A DNA stretch of 64,000 nt, taken from Chondrosia reniformis (taxonomy: Eukaryota > Porifera > Demospongiae > Chondrillida > Chondrillidae). The DNA lies in the NCBI GenBank assembly GCA_947172415.1, contig OX359195.1:7867001-7931000 (forward strand), given 5' to 3'. The position numbers and the translations under genes are program-made. Under the pieces are notes generated by a model, which had not been told where the DNA came from, did not search any database, and was given only the letters and a program-made list of their open reading frames with translations. The number at the start of each line of letters is the position of its first letter. Position 1 is the first letter of the stretch. This document shows, piece after piece, positions 46,806 through 59,193 of this stretch.

Positions 46806-49800
46806 TTAATTGGTAGGCTTCATATCTGGATACTTGGTGTCAGCTGCTACAGGCTTGGCTGTCATTGCAATTGGGTATCCTAGGTTTGGATCATAAGAGG
46901 GTTGCCCAGCCACTGGCTGCTCCATTGCATAAGGGGTGTAGCCAGGGGGATTCCCAGCTGGTATTGGCCCAGCAGTCGGCTGTATAGTGACCACAGTCAT
47001 GTTAGCTCCAGCAGTAGTGTGCATTACAGCAGGTTCACCAGGCCTAGGTGTAGATCTAGATGACTGGGTGAATCTAACAATGGTAGCCACCAGTAGCAGG
47101 ATGCAGGAAGGAATCTAAGCATAGAATATACACAGAAATAGATGAATCTATATATATTCATATAATATTCACCATCTGGCACTATCTTCAGGACCAATTT
47201 GCCCAAAGTATTAGTACAAACTATATTGGGAACCTATAACTAGCCACAATCGCAAATGTACACATTGTATAAAGATGTAGATAAATTGGTGTATACATAT
47301 GTGTTTAATACATAAAAACACCGTATGCATCTACTGGCAAGTTATGAGCTTACAGTAGCTATTCCAGAGATTCCTATTCCAGCACAAAACAGAGACACCA
47401 AAGCAGCATTAAAGCTAATGCTAAAGATAGCAAAAACCAGCAATACAAACCAGACTCCAAAGCTGAGGTACAAAGCAATCCCATCTAGGGCCACCTGCAG
47501 TATTCCTACTGCAACCCACATTAATACAATCTTTATACTAGTTAAGAATCATTGCAATTAATATACAGATATCCTATTCCACCGTACATATATATATATA
47601 TTTTAACCTATAAATTTAGTTGCAATGTTCTAAACATTGCACTCCTACATTGTGTATACAGAAACTCAGTCTAGAGGCTGTATATATGCAATGAAGAGTT
47701 TGAGAAGTATACACTCTAGCTATGCATGTACTTCACTGCCACTTATATATGACTCATGAGAATATACATACATACATGTTGGAGCCTGGTATATAAGGAT
47801 ACGACAATAATCAGACCAGTATTCTCCTCCTGTCCTTCTTTTCTTTTACAGAAGACTACTAGTCCAAGGAGCACTCCCATTAGTACTATCTGCACTGCTA
47901 CAATGACAGCATAACCAATCATAATACCAGAATAGTTCCTGTATAAGGAGAAATACAGCATAATATATATATACAAGTATATATACTTGTTTGCTTATTG
48001 TAACCAAATCAACTGTAAATTCATGTCCATGTCCCAAAGCAACAAGCTATATTTTCTCTTAAACACAGACAATAATAGAATTATCCACTTTTTGTTTAAG
48101 ATGTATAAACTTAGGCATTCCCTTTTATTCACAACTTAATGTAATCATCCCTAAAAAAAATTTGTGACTAGTAAGCCTATTTTGGATGGTCAGATTACTG
48201 ATTGTCACTCTAAGAGTGAGAAGAAGAAGCTCTCATCATTATTATTATTATACCCATGCTGCAGGCCTATCATATGAGCGATTGATTATACAAAGTGAAT
48301 GTCAATTCAGCTGTTTTATTATTAAACGTGCCGCCCGTAGAAATTACAAAAAATGGCCTCAGGTAATTATCAAAAAATGGCCATCATATATATTGGTTTA
48401 TACGTTTCCAGGTATAGCCTTGTGCCCCTTAACCAGAACTGGTTGGTATTTATCTACACCAAATAAAACGTTTCGACATGTCACAATATTTCTATTTAAA
48501 GGGCTTGTAATCCCCTCTTCCTCATTATGCTGATGAAGACCTTCTGGTCGAAACGTTCAAATTGTTTTTAAATACAATTGTTGCTGAGTCTCAATAAATT
48601 AGTATACTCATTATGAACGCAACAAAAACCCCTTATCACCTTAATGTATGCATGGGCACTTTAATAATAATAATAATATATTGTTTGCCATGGAAAAAGT
48701 CGATTTATATATGTTGGGATACCATTTTCTGCAATTTACAGGTTATGGCCCCTAATCATCAAGGTCCTTTCATATGATTAGAAACCAAGCTATAGTGGAT
48801 GATATATCTTGTATCATTAGACTATAAATGTATGGACCTATATATTACATTTAGTTATGAGAGCTGTATGACTTACAGAATACCAGTTCCAAAACCTCCG
48901 CCCAGAAAAAGGGTCCATCCAATGAATGAAATGACAAGAAATACGAGGCACTACACGAGAGAGAAACACTTAATATAATAATGAGAGAAGAGAAGATCCT
49001 ACGACCAGAGAATTAGGGAAATTGAACACGGCTCATTCACACCCCTTGTTTTCTCGGCCTCTGGAGGTATGGGCCCACTACCACCATCACATATAAGCGA
49101 CTAGCAGCTCAGCTGGCAGAGAAGAGAGGACAGAGGTATATAGTCTGGTGATGACATGGCTTAGATGTATAGGCTTTCGTTCAGCCTCCTACAATCTGCT
49201 ATCTCAGCAATTAGAGGCTCCAGGACCATAAAATTCAGCCACCAAAGTACCCAACATTTTGAGTTGGCCATGCACAGCTGAGGGTCGCATCCCTTCAGCA
49301 TGACTCTACCACACCTAACATCATGTTCTGATACTATTTTAGATCATCTTATCATACGAGTTCATACGCAACTATTGTAACACTTAATTTATACGTCAAT
49401 ACATCGTTTTTACAAATGGCGGCGTTCAGGAAGCTTTAGTTTACGAAGCTTTTCCATCGTTATTTATAAAGTTCAGGACACTTAAGCGTCCTCAATCGTT
49501 AGTATTACGAATATATATATTAAATCCCAACGATGCGGCCAAGTAGTTTGAGTTAATTCGGGGGGCGGCAGCCCCACGAGTTTTTAAACTAATACTTGTT
49601 TTTGTTTTCTTTTCGATGTAACCCGTTCACATATTTCCATTAATACTATTGCACTTTATTATTATGAGACTCATCTCACATCCTTTCCAGCTCCTTCACA
49701 CTCACGCACACGCATGCACATGGCACTCATGTCTTGTAGCCTCTCCAGCTCCTTCACAGCTCGATCCTGGACTACCTCACGCTTCCGCTACCTACCACCT

Positions 49801-50224
49801 TTGTTGATTTTGTAAGCGGGTATCTACCAATGCTCGCAAACAATCGCCTATAACTCGCTCAGGCTCGCCCCCAAGATGATTATCATCTGCCTAGTATCTA
49901 CCATTTCAGTTTCACATTGGCTTAACGTTCTCTCACATTGACGGACGTTAGGCCGCGGGTTGGCATAAATTAATCATTGCGTGATCCGTGTATGTATACT
50001 TCATATACAAGCCATATACAGTACAAGTTACAATATACTAATCTAATATAAATATATATGTATATACACGAAGCACATAAAATAACATATTAGATTAACA
50101 TAATAACATATCTGTAAGATTAGGCACAACAGTTGAAACTATTGTATTGAAGACACCTTTCAATTAGGAAGGAACGATATAACCTTACCACAATTGCCAA
50201 AATTTTAACAGTCTTAGAAGTCAT
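46806..50224 (-). CDS. Multipass membrane protein, array copy 5
   Basis: Start exon ending at 50224 (MTSKTVKILAIV), exon A at about 48883-48952, exon B at about 47790-47938, exon C at about 47351-47540, exon D 47116-46806. All are open. The loop is short (ILNYSGIMIGYA) and exon C reads LYLSFGVWFVLLVFAIFSISFN. After the GTATCC that may be the exon B donor, the sequence differs from copies 1-3 (no immediate stop), which supports a splice at or before that point. The start codon lies 330 bases from the STARD3 start, head to head. Confidence 0.67.
48530..48554 (+). ncRNA. Hammerhead-ribozyme-like core
   Basis: CTGATGA, A, GACC, loop TTCT, GGTC, GAAAC: both conserved boxes and a full four-pair stem II. 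Only the right arm of the palindromic element remains here (about 48470-48650), so the core is separated from its inverted partner. Confidence 0.42.
49357..49600. repeat. About 240-bp insertion in intron 1 of membrane gene copy 5
   Basis: Units 3 and 4 run from ATCTTATCAT into TTTTAGTTATT here. Unit 5 has a different segment with TTTACAAATGGCGGCGTTC and a GGGGGGCGGCAGCCCCACGA patch before rejoining at GTTTTCTTTTCGATG. No clear terminal repeats, and the type is unknown. Confidence 0.5.
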
Positions 50225-50553
50225 TTTTGAATGTTTAAAAACGTTGACTGAAAGTTACAACTAAGCCAGTTTCCAAGGTATATAGTCTATTTACGTCAGT
50301 ACAACTCAATGATACATATATGACTTCCAAGTCATATATCAATCTTAAGTGATTAAAGCCTTTAATCATTAAAGGTAATATATACCGTTGTACTTTGCGA
50401 CCACATGTGTACAGCTCATTTAATGAGTCTCCGTTCAGTACACATCTATGGGTTCGTGCTAAAGGCTAAGTTACGCTGTCGCCGCGTACACCTTTATTAA
50501 TTTTACACTCATATAGGCCTCTGTGCGTTAATTTTCGTTACTAATCCGTTAAG
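50225..50553. promoter_or_regulatory. Divergent promoter shared by membrane gene copy 5 and STARD3
   Basis: 330 bases between head-to-head start codons. The same block occurs at 44811-45127 and, split by the transposon, at 35822-36079 plus 39108-39171. Conserved parts include CTACTTACGTCAGTACAACT, GAGTCTCCGTTCAGT and TTAATTTTCGTTACTAATCC just before the STARD3 ATG. No TATA box was identified. Confidence 0.6.
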
Positions 50554-53500
50554 ATGTGTCAAAGAGACAGTCCGAGGAGTAGAGGTTCGTTTGGGTGCAG
50601 CCTGAAAATGTCGTGTGAATACAAGTCTTCCTATCTTTAGGTTTGCCCCAAAGAAGCGCCTGGCTGTCCTTTACGCTAATTGTCTCCTTCGATTTCGTAA
50701 TTACATTATTTCTATGGATTGTCTTCGTACAAGTGAGAATATATCATTGTAATATTTATATACATTACTGAGCATTCTAAATATGTACTCAGTTTAGTTT
50801 TTAATCCACTAATAAATTATATCATTTCCTAAATAATCAAAGGAGATGTCTCTATTTGAACTGTGATGACCTAACGAATAGCGACCTCGGTAGTTGGGTA
50901 TTACCCAAAAGTAAAGGATATATGCTAGAAGCTTCCTTTTACCTGTTTAGAAAGGTTTAGATATTGACTCAATGGCACAAAAGTTACATATATCACAACA
51001 GGCAGTTGTAAGCTAATTATGTGTATCATTATCTCCTCTTTTAGCAAGAAAAGTCTATAGCAAAGAGCATATCACCACACAATGGCACTGATGATAATGA
51101 TATATTTAATTTTGACATTAAGGAACATGTCTTTGACTTAGCCGTGAGTTCTGTGTCATGTAAACACACTGCCTAGAGTGTTTGAACCTTGAACTTTGAC
51201 CAATTAAATTTAAGACCAGGTCTTTCTCTTAATCTCTTTAGCTTTCTGCCTTGTTGCGCTCTCTGGTTGGAGTAATCTTCTACAGTCTTCTGAGATGGAT
51301 CACACGCATCCCCATAGTGTGTGTTACCTTGGTAACCACAGCCTACCTCATTGCAAAGGCAATAGTGTTTAATGTAAGACCCATCTCTATAATATGTATG
51401 ACCCACTTATCATATTCATGGTTGAGAACCCAATGTATAGAAGTTATTAAATATTACATGTTCGCCTTCTTAAAATGATTTGTTTTCTCACTTCCATTTT
51501 AAACTTAGTATGGGAATCAAGCTGCCTCCACTGCAACCCAACCTTTGTATTATGTAATTCTGTTTTTCATACTCATTTCCTCGCTAATACTTCCGTGGTT
51601 TTCAGCTTTCTTCTTTGAGTTTAAAGTAAGCGCAATAGGACTGACTCTCTGCTTTTCATTTGTATATGAATATACACATATCATTAATATAAATATATTA
51701 CATGCTGTCCTGCAGTACCTCCCTGCCGAGTTGTCTCAGTACAGTGATGTTAACTGGAGGATCTGGCAGACTTGGTTGTGGCCCCGGGCTCTTAAGAGGG
51801 TATCAGCTAATGCAATGTCAGCAGACGAGAGAAGCAATGAAGAAGTTCAGTCACTCAAGTTAGAGAAGTGGCCATTTATCCTATTAGATTTAGGCTGCAG
51901 GTCATATCTGAGGATTGTACTTCTTCTTCACATGACTAGTTATTAGTACATAGGTTTAGCTTTCACAATTTTCAAGGAGATTCAGATAGTTGATATTCTC
52001 CCTCCTCTCTCCATGTGGTCTAGTTCTGGGGAAGGTCGTCCCTCACCCAATGGTCCCCTGGCTGTTTCTCAAGGAGGATATAGAAATTATGGAGCCATTA
52101 GCTCTCCCTACATGACCCCAGTAGGATCAATTGGAGGTAGGACCGCTCACATGACAGCTCCACACCCACTGACACACCCACTGACACACCCACTGAGCAG
52201 TTGGGTTACTCAGTTGTACCTCTCTCAGATCAGTGCTACTGCCTCAGTTAACAGTCCTTCTATGGCTGATTCTGTGGTCAATGCTCTTTGTCTTTGTGTT
52301 GTCTCCACTTGCAGACATTCACGACCTCACCAGAGTCCCCTCCCCCTACCACTCGGAGCAGAGCAGCAGTAACCACACCCCCTCTGACATGGACCCACTA
52401 CTGCATCAGAAACTTGCTAAAGAACCATCTCTTCCTGTAGCTGTAAGTAACCTCGTCTCCTCCATCTGCTGATATACATGTTGTCAGTGTCTGCTGGTAG
52501 AAGTAGAGAGTATAAATGCTTACTTATGTGGCTGTCCTCCCACCCGATGGTTGCTAGGATACCATATACACTGCAAGGAAGGAGCAATTAGTACGAAGCA
52601 TTGATGAATTGTTGGAGGAAAGTGTTCCTTGGAGGGTGGTGAAAAGTGATGTAAGCCAGTTCCTCTATAGTGCTCTAGTATGGTAGTATCTGTGCATGTA
52701 GCTTACTCTCTAAGTAGGGTGGCCTAAAAAACATGGCCGCCCTCTCCAATATATTACCAATTATCATCTCATAAATCACCAATGAAGTTACTCTATATAT
52801 GTACTATGTATTAGGCACGAGTTACTGTTTATACATTTGTAAAGAATGGCATGAAGATTTGGAGAGGAGACGTGAGTATTTGTGTTCCCGTCTAACGATA
52901 AAATGTTGTATAATTTAAGAAGCAATGTTGTGTCTGCAGTAATCCAGCTATAATTATCAACCATTAGGACTGATATTACTACATCGTACCCATATATGGT
53001 TATATGTTCACGTCTCTGTTAATAGAGCATGTATAATTACAGTATTGATGAGCTGTGGCGGGTGCTGTACTATCAGGTGGAGCTGCAGCCCCAGTGGAAC
53101 AGTCAAGTGATGGAGAATACAGTATGTTATCACTCAATTTGGCTGTCATTTGACAGTTTTGTGGTGTGAGGTTTTACTCTTCAGCTCCTCTCTCTTGACT
53201 CCAGATTCTCTGTAAAATTGATGATGAGATGGACATTGTGTACTCCATGACTGCTCCAGCTGCAGGTGGGATGGTCACTTCAAGGTACACGCCCCCTTTG
53301 GATCAATTATTAAGATATACCTCCTCTTCTTACCTATATACGTATATAATCTCTTTTTAAGGTTTATAAATATTGTAGATGATGTTCTATGTTTCTCAAT
53401 CAGACACGCCCCTCTCCTTTATGTAATGGCTATGTTGCAATAGATTAGTTTACCTGATTTAGAATGTTCTTGAGAGTGTCTTGATGTATCTTTAAGGGAC

Positions 53501-54223
53501 TTTGTCAACCTTCGAGTGAAAGTTGAAAGACCTGGACAGTTCATGTCGCTAGGGACAGCTGTTGAACAAGAAGACAAGCCACCTCAAGCTGGAATCATTC
53601 GGTCAGTCATGTCTCTAGTGTGATGGATCATCTTTGCCTCTGTGACTCCTTGGCCTCACGACCATGTTAATCACATCTACACTCGTGTATTCCTATGTAA
53701 TAAGATGGGTACAGAAATGTCTGTCAGAATGCAGCCAGAGAGACAGTTCTGGTTAATTTAATCACTCAATTTAATTAAGATTACCTAGTAGTTGAGAAGG
53801 AGACACAATTGAAGACGTTACTGCAGTTCAGTTGTAGAGCACTGATGACTTAAAGTGGCCATGTATAAGTTCTATTCCTAACATTTTTAATCTTGCTTTT
53901 CCCCAATAAAGCAAATGATGAAGCAAGCATAATGTAATGGTTGTGGTTTGTTTATCACTTATATTATTCATGTGCCTATATAGAGGTGAAAATAGAACAA
54001 GTGCTTATGTGCTGTCAAAGAGAGGAGAAAATGAGACACTGTTCACGTGGATATTTCAGACTGATTTAAAAGTATGTCACTCCACGTCTAATTGATATGT
54101 ATTGTGTTATGTGGTATGTGAACACTATAGGGATGGTTACCGAGGTACCTCATTGACCAGAGTCTAACAGGAATCATAATTGCAACACTAACCAAATTCC
54201 ATGAGCACATGGATAAAGAATAA
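50554..54223 (+). CDS. STARD3: STARD3 (MLN64)-like: MENTAL domain plus START sterol-transfer domain
   Basis: A late-endosomal membrane protein that in vertebrates moves cholesterol at ER-endosome contacts. Exons: 50554-50584, 50641-50732, 51045-51143, 51242-51373, 51509-51625, 51716 to about 51867, 52024-52136, 52315-52442, 52558-52650, 52815-52871, 53026-53121, 53205-53284, 53497-53601, 53984-54071, 54131-54223; about 491 residues (human about 445). Four membrane segments are encoded by exons 2, 4 (two) and 5. The first, WLSFTLIVSFDFVITLFLW, resembles the MENTAL start. The START domain covers exons 9-15, with AAGGMVTSRDFVNLRV and GWLPRYLIDQSL as clear family blocks. The exon 6 donor is uncertain: phase requires a site such as GAGAA|GTGGCC or CTCAA|GTTAGA. 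The first intron is only 56 bases. Confidence 0.9.
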
Positions 54224-54772
54224 TTTATCTGCTTTCATATGTGCGTAGATATTCCCTATAATTGACTGTGAAAATTTGTGTCCTTGTTTGTTTACTAACT
54301 GATTACTAGAATTAAATTTGGTTGTGAGAATACATGTATGTATTTAATATAATTTGTACTTATGTATGTATTTAGTACTCAGAATCTCATCAGTATTTCA
54401 TGTATTTTTGTTAGAAAATTGTGACCTACGTATATATACCTTCAGTCGGTGAGCAAACACTATGGTACCAATTACAATCTACTTAAATATAATATATGTG
54501 AATTAGTACTAGTGTATAGGATTCCTTTCTTCAAACGTGCCAGGGCGCCGAACTGGAATAAAGAAGTAGAAATAATCCTCGTAATTTGATAAATTAAATT
54601 TATATAGACTAATAGGTTCTTGCACGTGCTTAACAGCCCAGGCCGAACCAAGTAGTAATTGCGGTATTCCGTGGATTGCGACTCAAACTGGCTTCTGAAG
54701 TCCGTTTGTACCAATTATATTGTCTTTGCGTGTATTTACTTCCGTATGCATTTAACCTGGTGATTTAACGAT

Positions 54773-57700
54773 ATGGTAGCACAATCGTGTACGAGTCTCT
54801 GCCTTGTGGGATTAATATTACTTACTTTCTGTGTCAAAAATGTCACATCTTATGCTAAAGAGTCATTAGTCCCAAGTCGTCCCGAGAATACCGGCCGAAC
54901 ATCGCGAAATCTTCCATCAGAGGCACTCGAGAATGCCTGCGCCCCCAGTGTAAGTGTTGAAGATAACTATATTATATACATGTATATAACTCATTTGGTG
55001 TAATTATTCTTATTGCAAATTATATCTCTTTTGAAGGCATCCTGTAAATCAGAATGCTTTATGGTGCAACAATTCAACAGAATTGCGATGGATTCTGGAT
55101 TGGTTGGCCCAACAGGTGTACAGTGCCTATATCAGTTTGACAGTTCCAATTTCACAATTGGGGCTGCAAATAGGAGCAGAAGTAATCATTCTCAGTGTCC
55201 AGTGACTGCTGGGAAAAGTTTTAATTTTACAAGAGTGACATCAATTAATAACTACAGCCTTAACAATATTAATGAAAGTGATGCAAAAGGACACGACGGC
55301 TACTGTAAGAAGATTTATCATGTAATGAGGGCATTTCTGTTGGAGCTAAACTATACTACACACTCTTGTCTTAATGAGGGAGAGGTCAAGGATGCTACGG
55401 AATCACCCAGCCACGCATCACCATTGTCAGATGGAACAGGTGTGTGGGTGTGTCTGTGTGTGGGTGTGTCTGTGTGTGGGTGTGGGTGTGTCTGTGTGTG
55501 GGTGTGTCTGTGTGTGGGTGTGGGTGTGTCTGTGTGTGGGTGTGTCTGTGTGTGGGTGTGTCTGTGTGTGGGTGTGTCTGTGTGTGGGTGTGTCTGTGTG
55601 TGGGTGTGGGTGTGTCTGTGTGTGGGTGTGTCTGTGTGTGGGTGTGTCTGTGTGTGGGTGTGTCTGTGTGTGGGTGTGTCTGTGTGTGGGTGTGTCTGTG
55701 TGTGGGTGTGTCTGTGTGTGGGTGTGTCTGTGTGTGGGTGTGTCTGTGTGTGGGCGTGTCTGTGTGTGGGTGTGTGTCTGTGTGGGTGTGTCTGTGTGTC
55801 ATAATAGAATTCTACATATAAATGTGCTTGGTATTTATTATTGACACTAAATAAAATATATCCATTTAAAATATCCATCATTACTTAGTAATTATAGTTC
55901 TTCCATTATGTAGCATATATAGTATGCACCTGATTATCCATGTGTTTGTCCACAGCCTACGGTGTGGGGAGTGCTGCAGTATTTGTGATAAGTTTGGCAT
56001 CATTAGTTGGAGTTGTGACTGTACCCTTTTTGGGGAAGAAATTCATGGGGTACATTACGTCATTCCTTGTCCCCATGGGCGTGTCAGCGCTGGCCTGTAG
56101 CTCTGTACTGTATTTAATACCAACAGTAAGTACTGCAATAAGCATCACTGACAGCTGTGATATAACTTACTAATACATCTAGTATTATATATAGCTCTAG
56201 ACATGTGTTATAACATATATAGCTATAATAGGTTGTAAGGTACATATATGTACATAGACATTTGTACACATATATTCATAACAAAAGTTTGCGGGAGGGG
56301 AATAGATTGCAGTAAATATTGATGGAAATATCCGAATTTACTGGAATTTACTAAAAGAAATAAATTGGATATTTTAGGTGCTGTTGGAGATTGAAGGCTC
56401 TGCTGGAAGGTCTCACATTCACGCATGGAAGGGCAGTGTCATTGTGGCAGCCATTTTGGTATTTTACCTTTTTGAAACCTTCCTAAAGGAACTAGAACAT
56501 AATAGGAAAACAAAGGTGTGTTACCAAGACAACACAAAGATACAATCAATCTATTCGGGGTCTCATTCTTGATGAGAATAAACAACACCAAATCATGATC
56601 ATCTAGTGGGCAATATCTGACAGTTACTGGATCAGAAACCTTCACAAAGAACATGGCTGCCTTTCACTGTATGGGCCATTGACATTTCTTGTAGATAGGG
56701 GTTTTCTTCTATCTGCACCAAGCTTATCTTTAAGGTGGTTCATCTTTACTCTGTTGAGCATTTAGGGATGTCTTTGTAGAGACAAAGATGAACCACCTCA
56801 AAGACTTTTTATGTCTTACAAATTAGGACAGCAGTAAAGATAGTACAAGTGACACAAGTGGGAGCAACACACCCAGCATTGATAAGGGGGAGGGTGGGAG
56901 CAACACACCCAGCATTGATAAAGGGGAGGGGCCAAGTGGGAGCAACACACCCAGCATTGATAAGGGGGAGGGGCCAAGTGGGAGCAACACACCCACCATT
57001 GATAAGGGGGAGGGGCCAAGTGGGAGCAACACACCCACCATTGATAAGGGGGAGGGGCCAAGTGGGAGCAACACACCCACCATTGATAAGGGGGAGGGGC
57101 CAAGTGGGAGCAACACACCCAGCATTGATAAGGGGGAGGGGCCAAGTGGGAGCAACACACCCACCATTGATAAGGGGGAGGGGCCAAGTGGGAGCAACAC
57201 ACCCACCATTGATAAGGGGGAGGGGCCAAGTGGGAGCAACACACCCACCATTGATAAGGGGGAGGGGCCAAGTGGGAGCAACACACCCACCATTGATAAG
57301 GGGGAGGGGCCAAGTGGGAGCAACACACCCACCATTGATAAGGGGGAGGGGCCAAGTGGGAGCAACACACCCACCATTGATAAGGGGGAGGGGCCAAGTG
57401 GGAGCAACACACCCAGCATTGATAAGGGGGAGGGGCCCACCAATGGAAACTTACTGAAGTCAAACTCAATCAGTAACAATAAAACAATGGATTGTAAAGA
57501 GAAATTGGAAGAGGAAAAGAGACACCCACATTTTAACCCTCACCAAGGTACAATGTCATATACACAGTGAACAGTAGCCTCCATGTATATATTATATACT
57601 GACACTCAGCTATACCTGTGGATGTTAGTGTATCCTGTATAGGGTTTAACCCTCACCAAGGTACAATGTCATATACACAGTGAACAGTAGCCTCCATGTA

Positions 57701-59077
57701 TATATAATATACTGACACTCAGCTATACCTGTGGATGTTAGTGTATAGGGCAATTGGAACAGTGGAGCTGAAGAATAAAGAGAAGACTCTTGTATCCTCA
57801 TCCAAAGCTCTCACCAGGTTTAGTTCCCTATACTGTAGAACAGATGTAGTATGTAGGAAAATGGTGTTTTGGAGTACTTGTGTGTAATGTAAGTGCTTTG
57901 ATGCTTGCAATAGGAAACGGGACACGTGAGACTGTATCTTGTGTATACGGTGTATATAGGCAATATGTGTGTGTCTGTATACGTATGTATGTACATACAA
58001 CTTGCAATAATTCCTTAATTATATTATTATTGTTATTATTATTATTGTCTTTGTATATTTATTTACTTAAAATGGTTAGTACAGGACTGTAGAAGTTAAA
58101 TTTTGTATATTGAAATTTATGATACGAAATATTATAATCTCTCCTATATGGTTGCAGGATTCTGTCATGGTATAGTGACAGTCGCATGGATGATTATACT
58201 TGGGGATGCATTGCACAACCTTGCTGATGGATTGGCTATCGGGGTAGCCTTTACTGAGAGTTTGGGACTTGGGTTGAGCACCTCATTGGCAATCCTTCTG
58301 GAGGAGATACCTCACGAATTGGGTATGTAGGATCTTCCTCCTCTGTGATGTCATGAAGCCTGTAATGCGATCATCTGTGTGGGGGGAATATATTTAGTTA
58401 TTTGTGCATCTAAATATGATATGATAGTTTTTTCAACTTAAGGTACATTTCTAACTGTATTTTCATTTTTCCCTTTTCAGGAGATTATGCAATTCTTCTC
58501 TCTACTGGCATGAAATGGTATATTGCTGCCTTTTATAATTTCCTATCTGCTCTAACAGCTTTTATTGGCATGTTCATTGGTGTTGCCGTTGGCAACCATT
58601 CAAATGAAGCTATCACTTGGATACTAGCGATAACAGCTGGTGTATTCCTCTATGTAGCTTTGGTAGATATGGTACGTATACATATTCCTCTATGTAGTTA
58701 TGGTAGATATGGTACATATTCCTCTAATGTAGCTATGGTAGATATGGTACATATTCCTCTATGTAGTTATGGTATGTAATATATAGTTGCCACACAACAG
58801 TCTCTCTGTCCTTTGCCCATATTTGGAAGTTAATTGCCCATACACATTGTATACCTTACATGTTATGAATTAAACTACTTTTAGAGTAATACATGCCTCC
58901 TCTATTTCGTTTTTGTCCCTTTCCATCCCATAGTTGCCAGCCCTTTACAATACAAAGTACACGGGTAAGGTCAGATGGATCCACATATGTATCAATATTG
59001 CTGGATTCTTGTTCTCCTATGGAATTCTGTTGATATTGTTGCTCTTTGAACAGGAGCTTAGTGAAATTATAAAATAA
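54773..59077 (+). CDS. SLC39A14: ZIP8/ZIP14-type divalent metal transporter (SLC39), 8 exons
   Basis: Imports Zn, Fe or Mn across the plasma or endosomal membrane. Exons: 54773-54949, 55037-55439, 55956-56125, 56378-56515, 56827-57547, 58158-58322, 58481-58671, 58934-59077; all in phase, 702 residues. The N-terminus has a signal peptide ([14 protein letters not shown]) and a Cys- and sequon-rich ectodomain. Membrane segments 1-3 are in exons 3-4, 4-5 in exon 6, and the rest in exons 7-8. The metal site is visible as [10 protein letters not shown] (about 556-565) and EEIPHELGD (585-593). Glu in place of the first His of HEXPHE is the mark of ZIP8 and ZIP14. Exon 5 encodes the loop between segments 3 and 4, which is expanded to 240 residues by 14 repeats and lacks the usual His-rich character. 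It lies 550 bases after STARD3 and 117 before MTMR9, same strand. Confidence 0.93.
55440..55800. repeat. GTGTGTCTGTGTGTGG-type minisatellite at the donor of ZIP exon 2
   Basis: About 20 copies of a 16-base unit, with occasional GGGTGT additions, begin directly at the exon 2 donor (GGAACAG|GTGTGTGGG). Long Cys/Val or His/Thr open frames across it are artefacts. Confidence 0.95.
56855..57435 (+). repeat. 42-bp coding minisatellite inside ZIP exon 5 (14 copies)
   Basis: Encodes 14 copies of a 14-residue unit, [14 protein letters not shown], with Ser or Thr at one position; the first copy is shortened. The frame is open from the acceptor at 56826 to the donor at 57547, and matches the phase of exons 4 and 6. 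It lies in the predicted cytoplasmic loop. Open frames on the other strand or in other frames are artefacts. Confidence 0.92.
57530..57747. repeat. Duplication of the ZIP exon 5 end and its donor
   Basis: About 100 bases starting TTTAACCCTCACCAAG|GTACAATG are repeated after 113 bases, so two identical donors exist. Reading on to the second donor meets TGA within ten codons, so only the first gives a full protein. Confidence 0.9.
58645..58775. repeat. Repeats of the ZIP exon 7 end and its donor
   Basis: The exon end TATTCCTCTATGTAGCTTTG...GATATG|GTACGT is followed by three more diverged copies, each with its own ATATG|GTA. The copies lie inside the intron and are probably decoy donors. Confidence 0.85.
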
Positions 59078-59193
59078 CTTGAAATCTTATTGTTTGATAT
59101 AAAGATATGATATAAATCTTACATCTAAAAACTAAACTACACAAACGTGACAAAAGGAAAAGAATTATTGTGGTTCGGTTATCGCCTCTCAAA

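Noticed and set aside
55351..55881. His/Thr-rich minus-strand protein and Cys/Val-rich plus-strand protein
   Set aside because: Both are translations of the GTGTGTCTGTGTGTGG repeat. The donor at 55440 and the phase match to exon 3 show that it is intron.
56816..57479. Minus-strand frames of 217-218 residues with repeated APPPYQWW or GPSPLSM
   Set aside because: Shadows of the 42-bp coding minisatellite, whose plus-strand frame is in phase with the ZIP exons on both sides.
59170..59193. Upstream start for MTMR9 at 59170
   Set aside because: The codon there is GTG. The first ATG in frame with a good context is at 59194.
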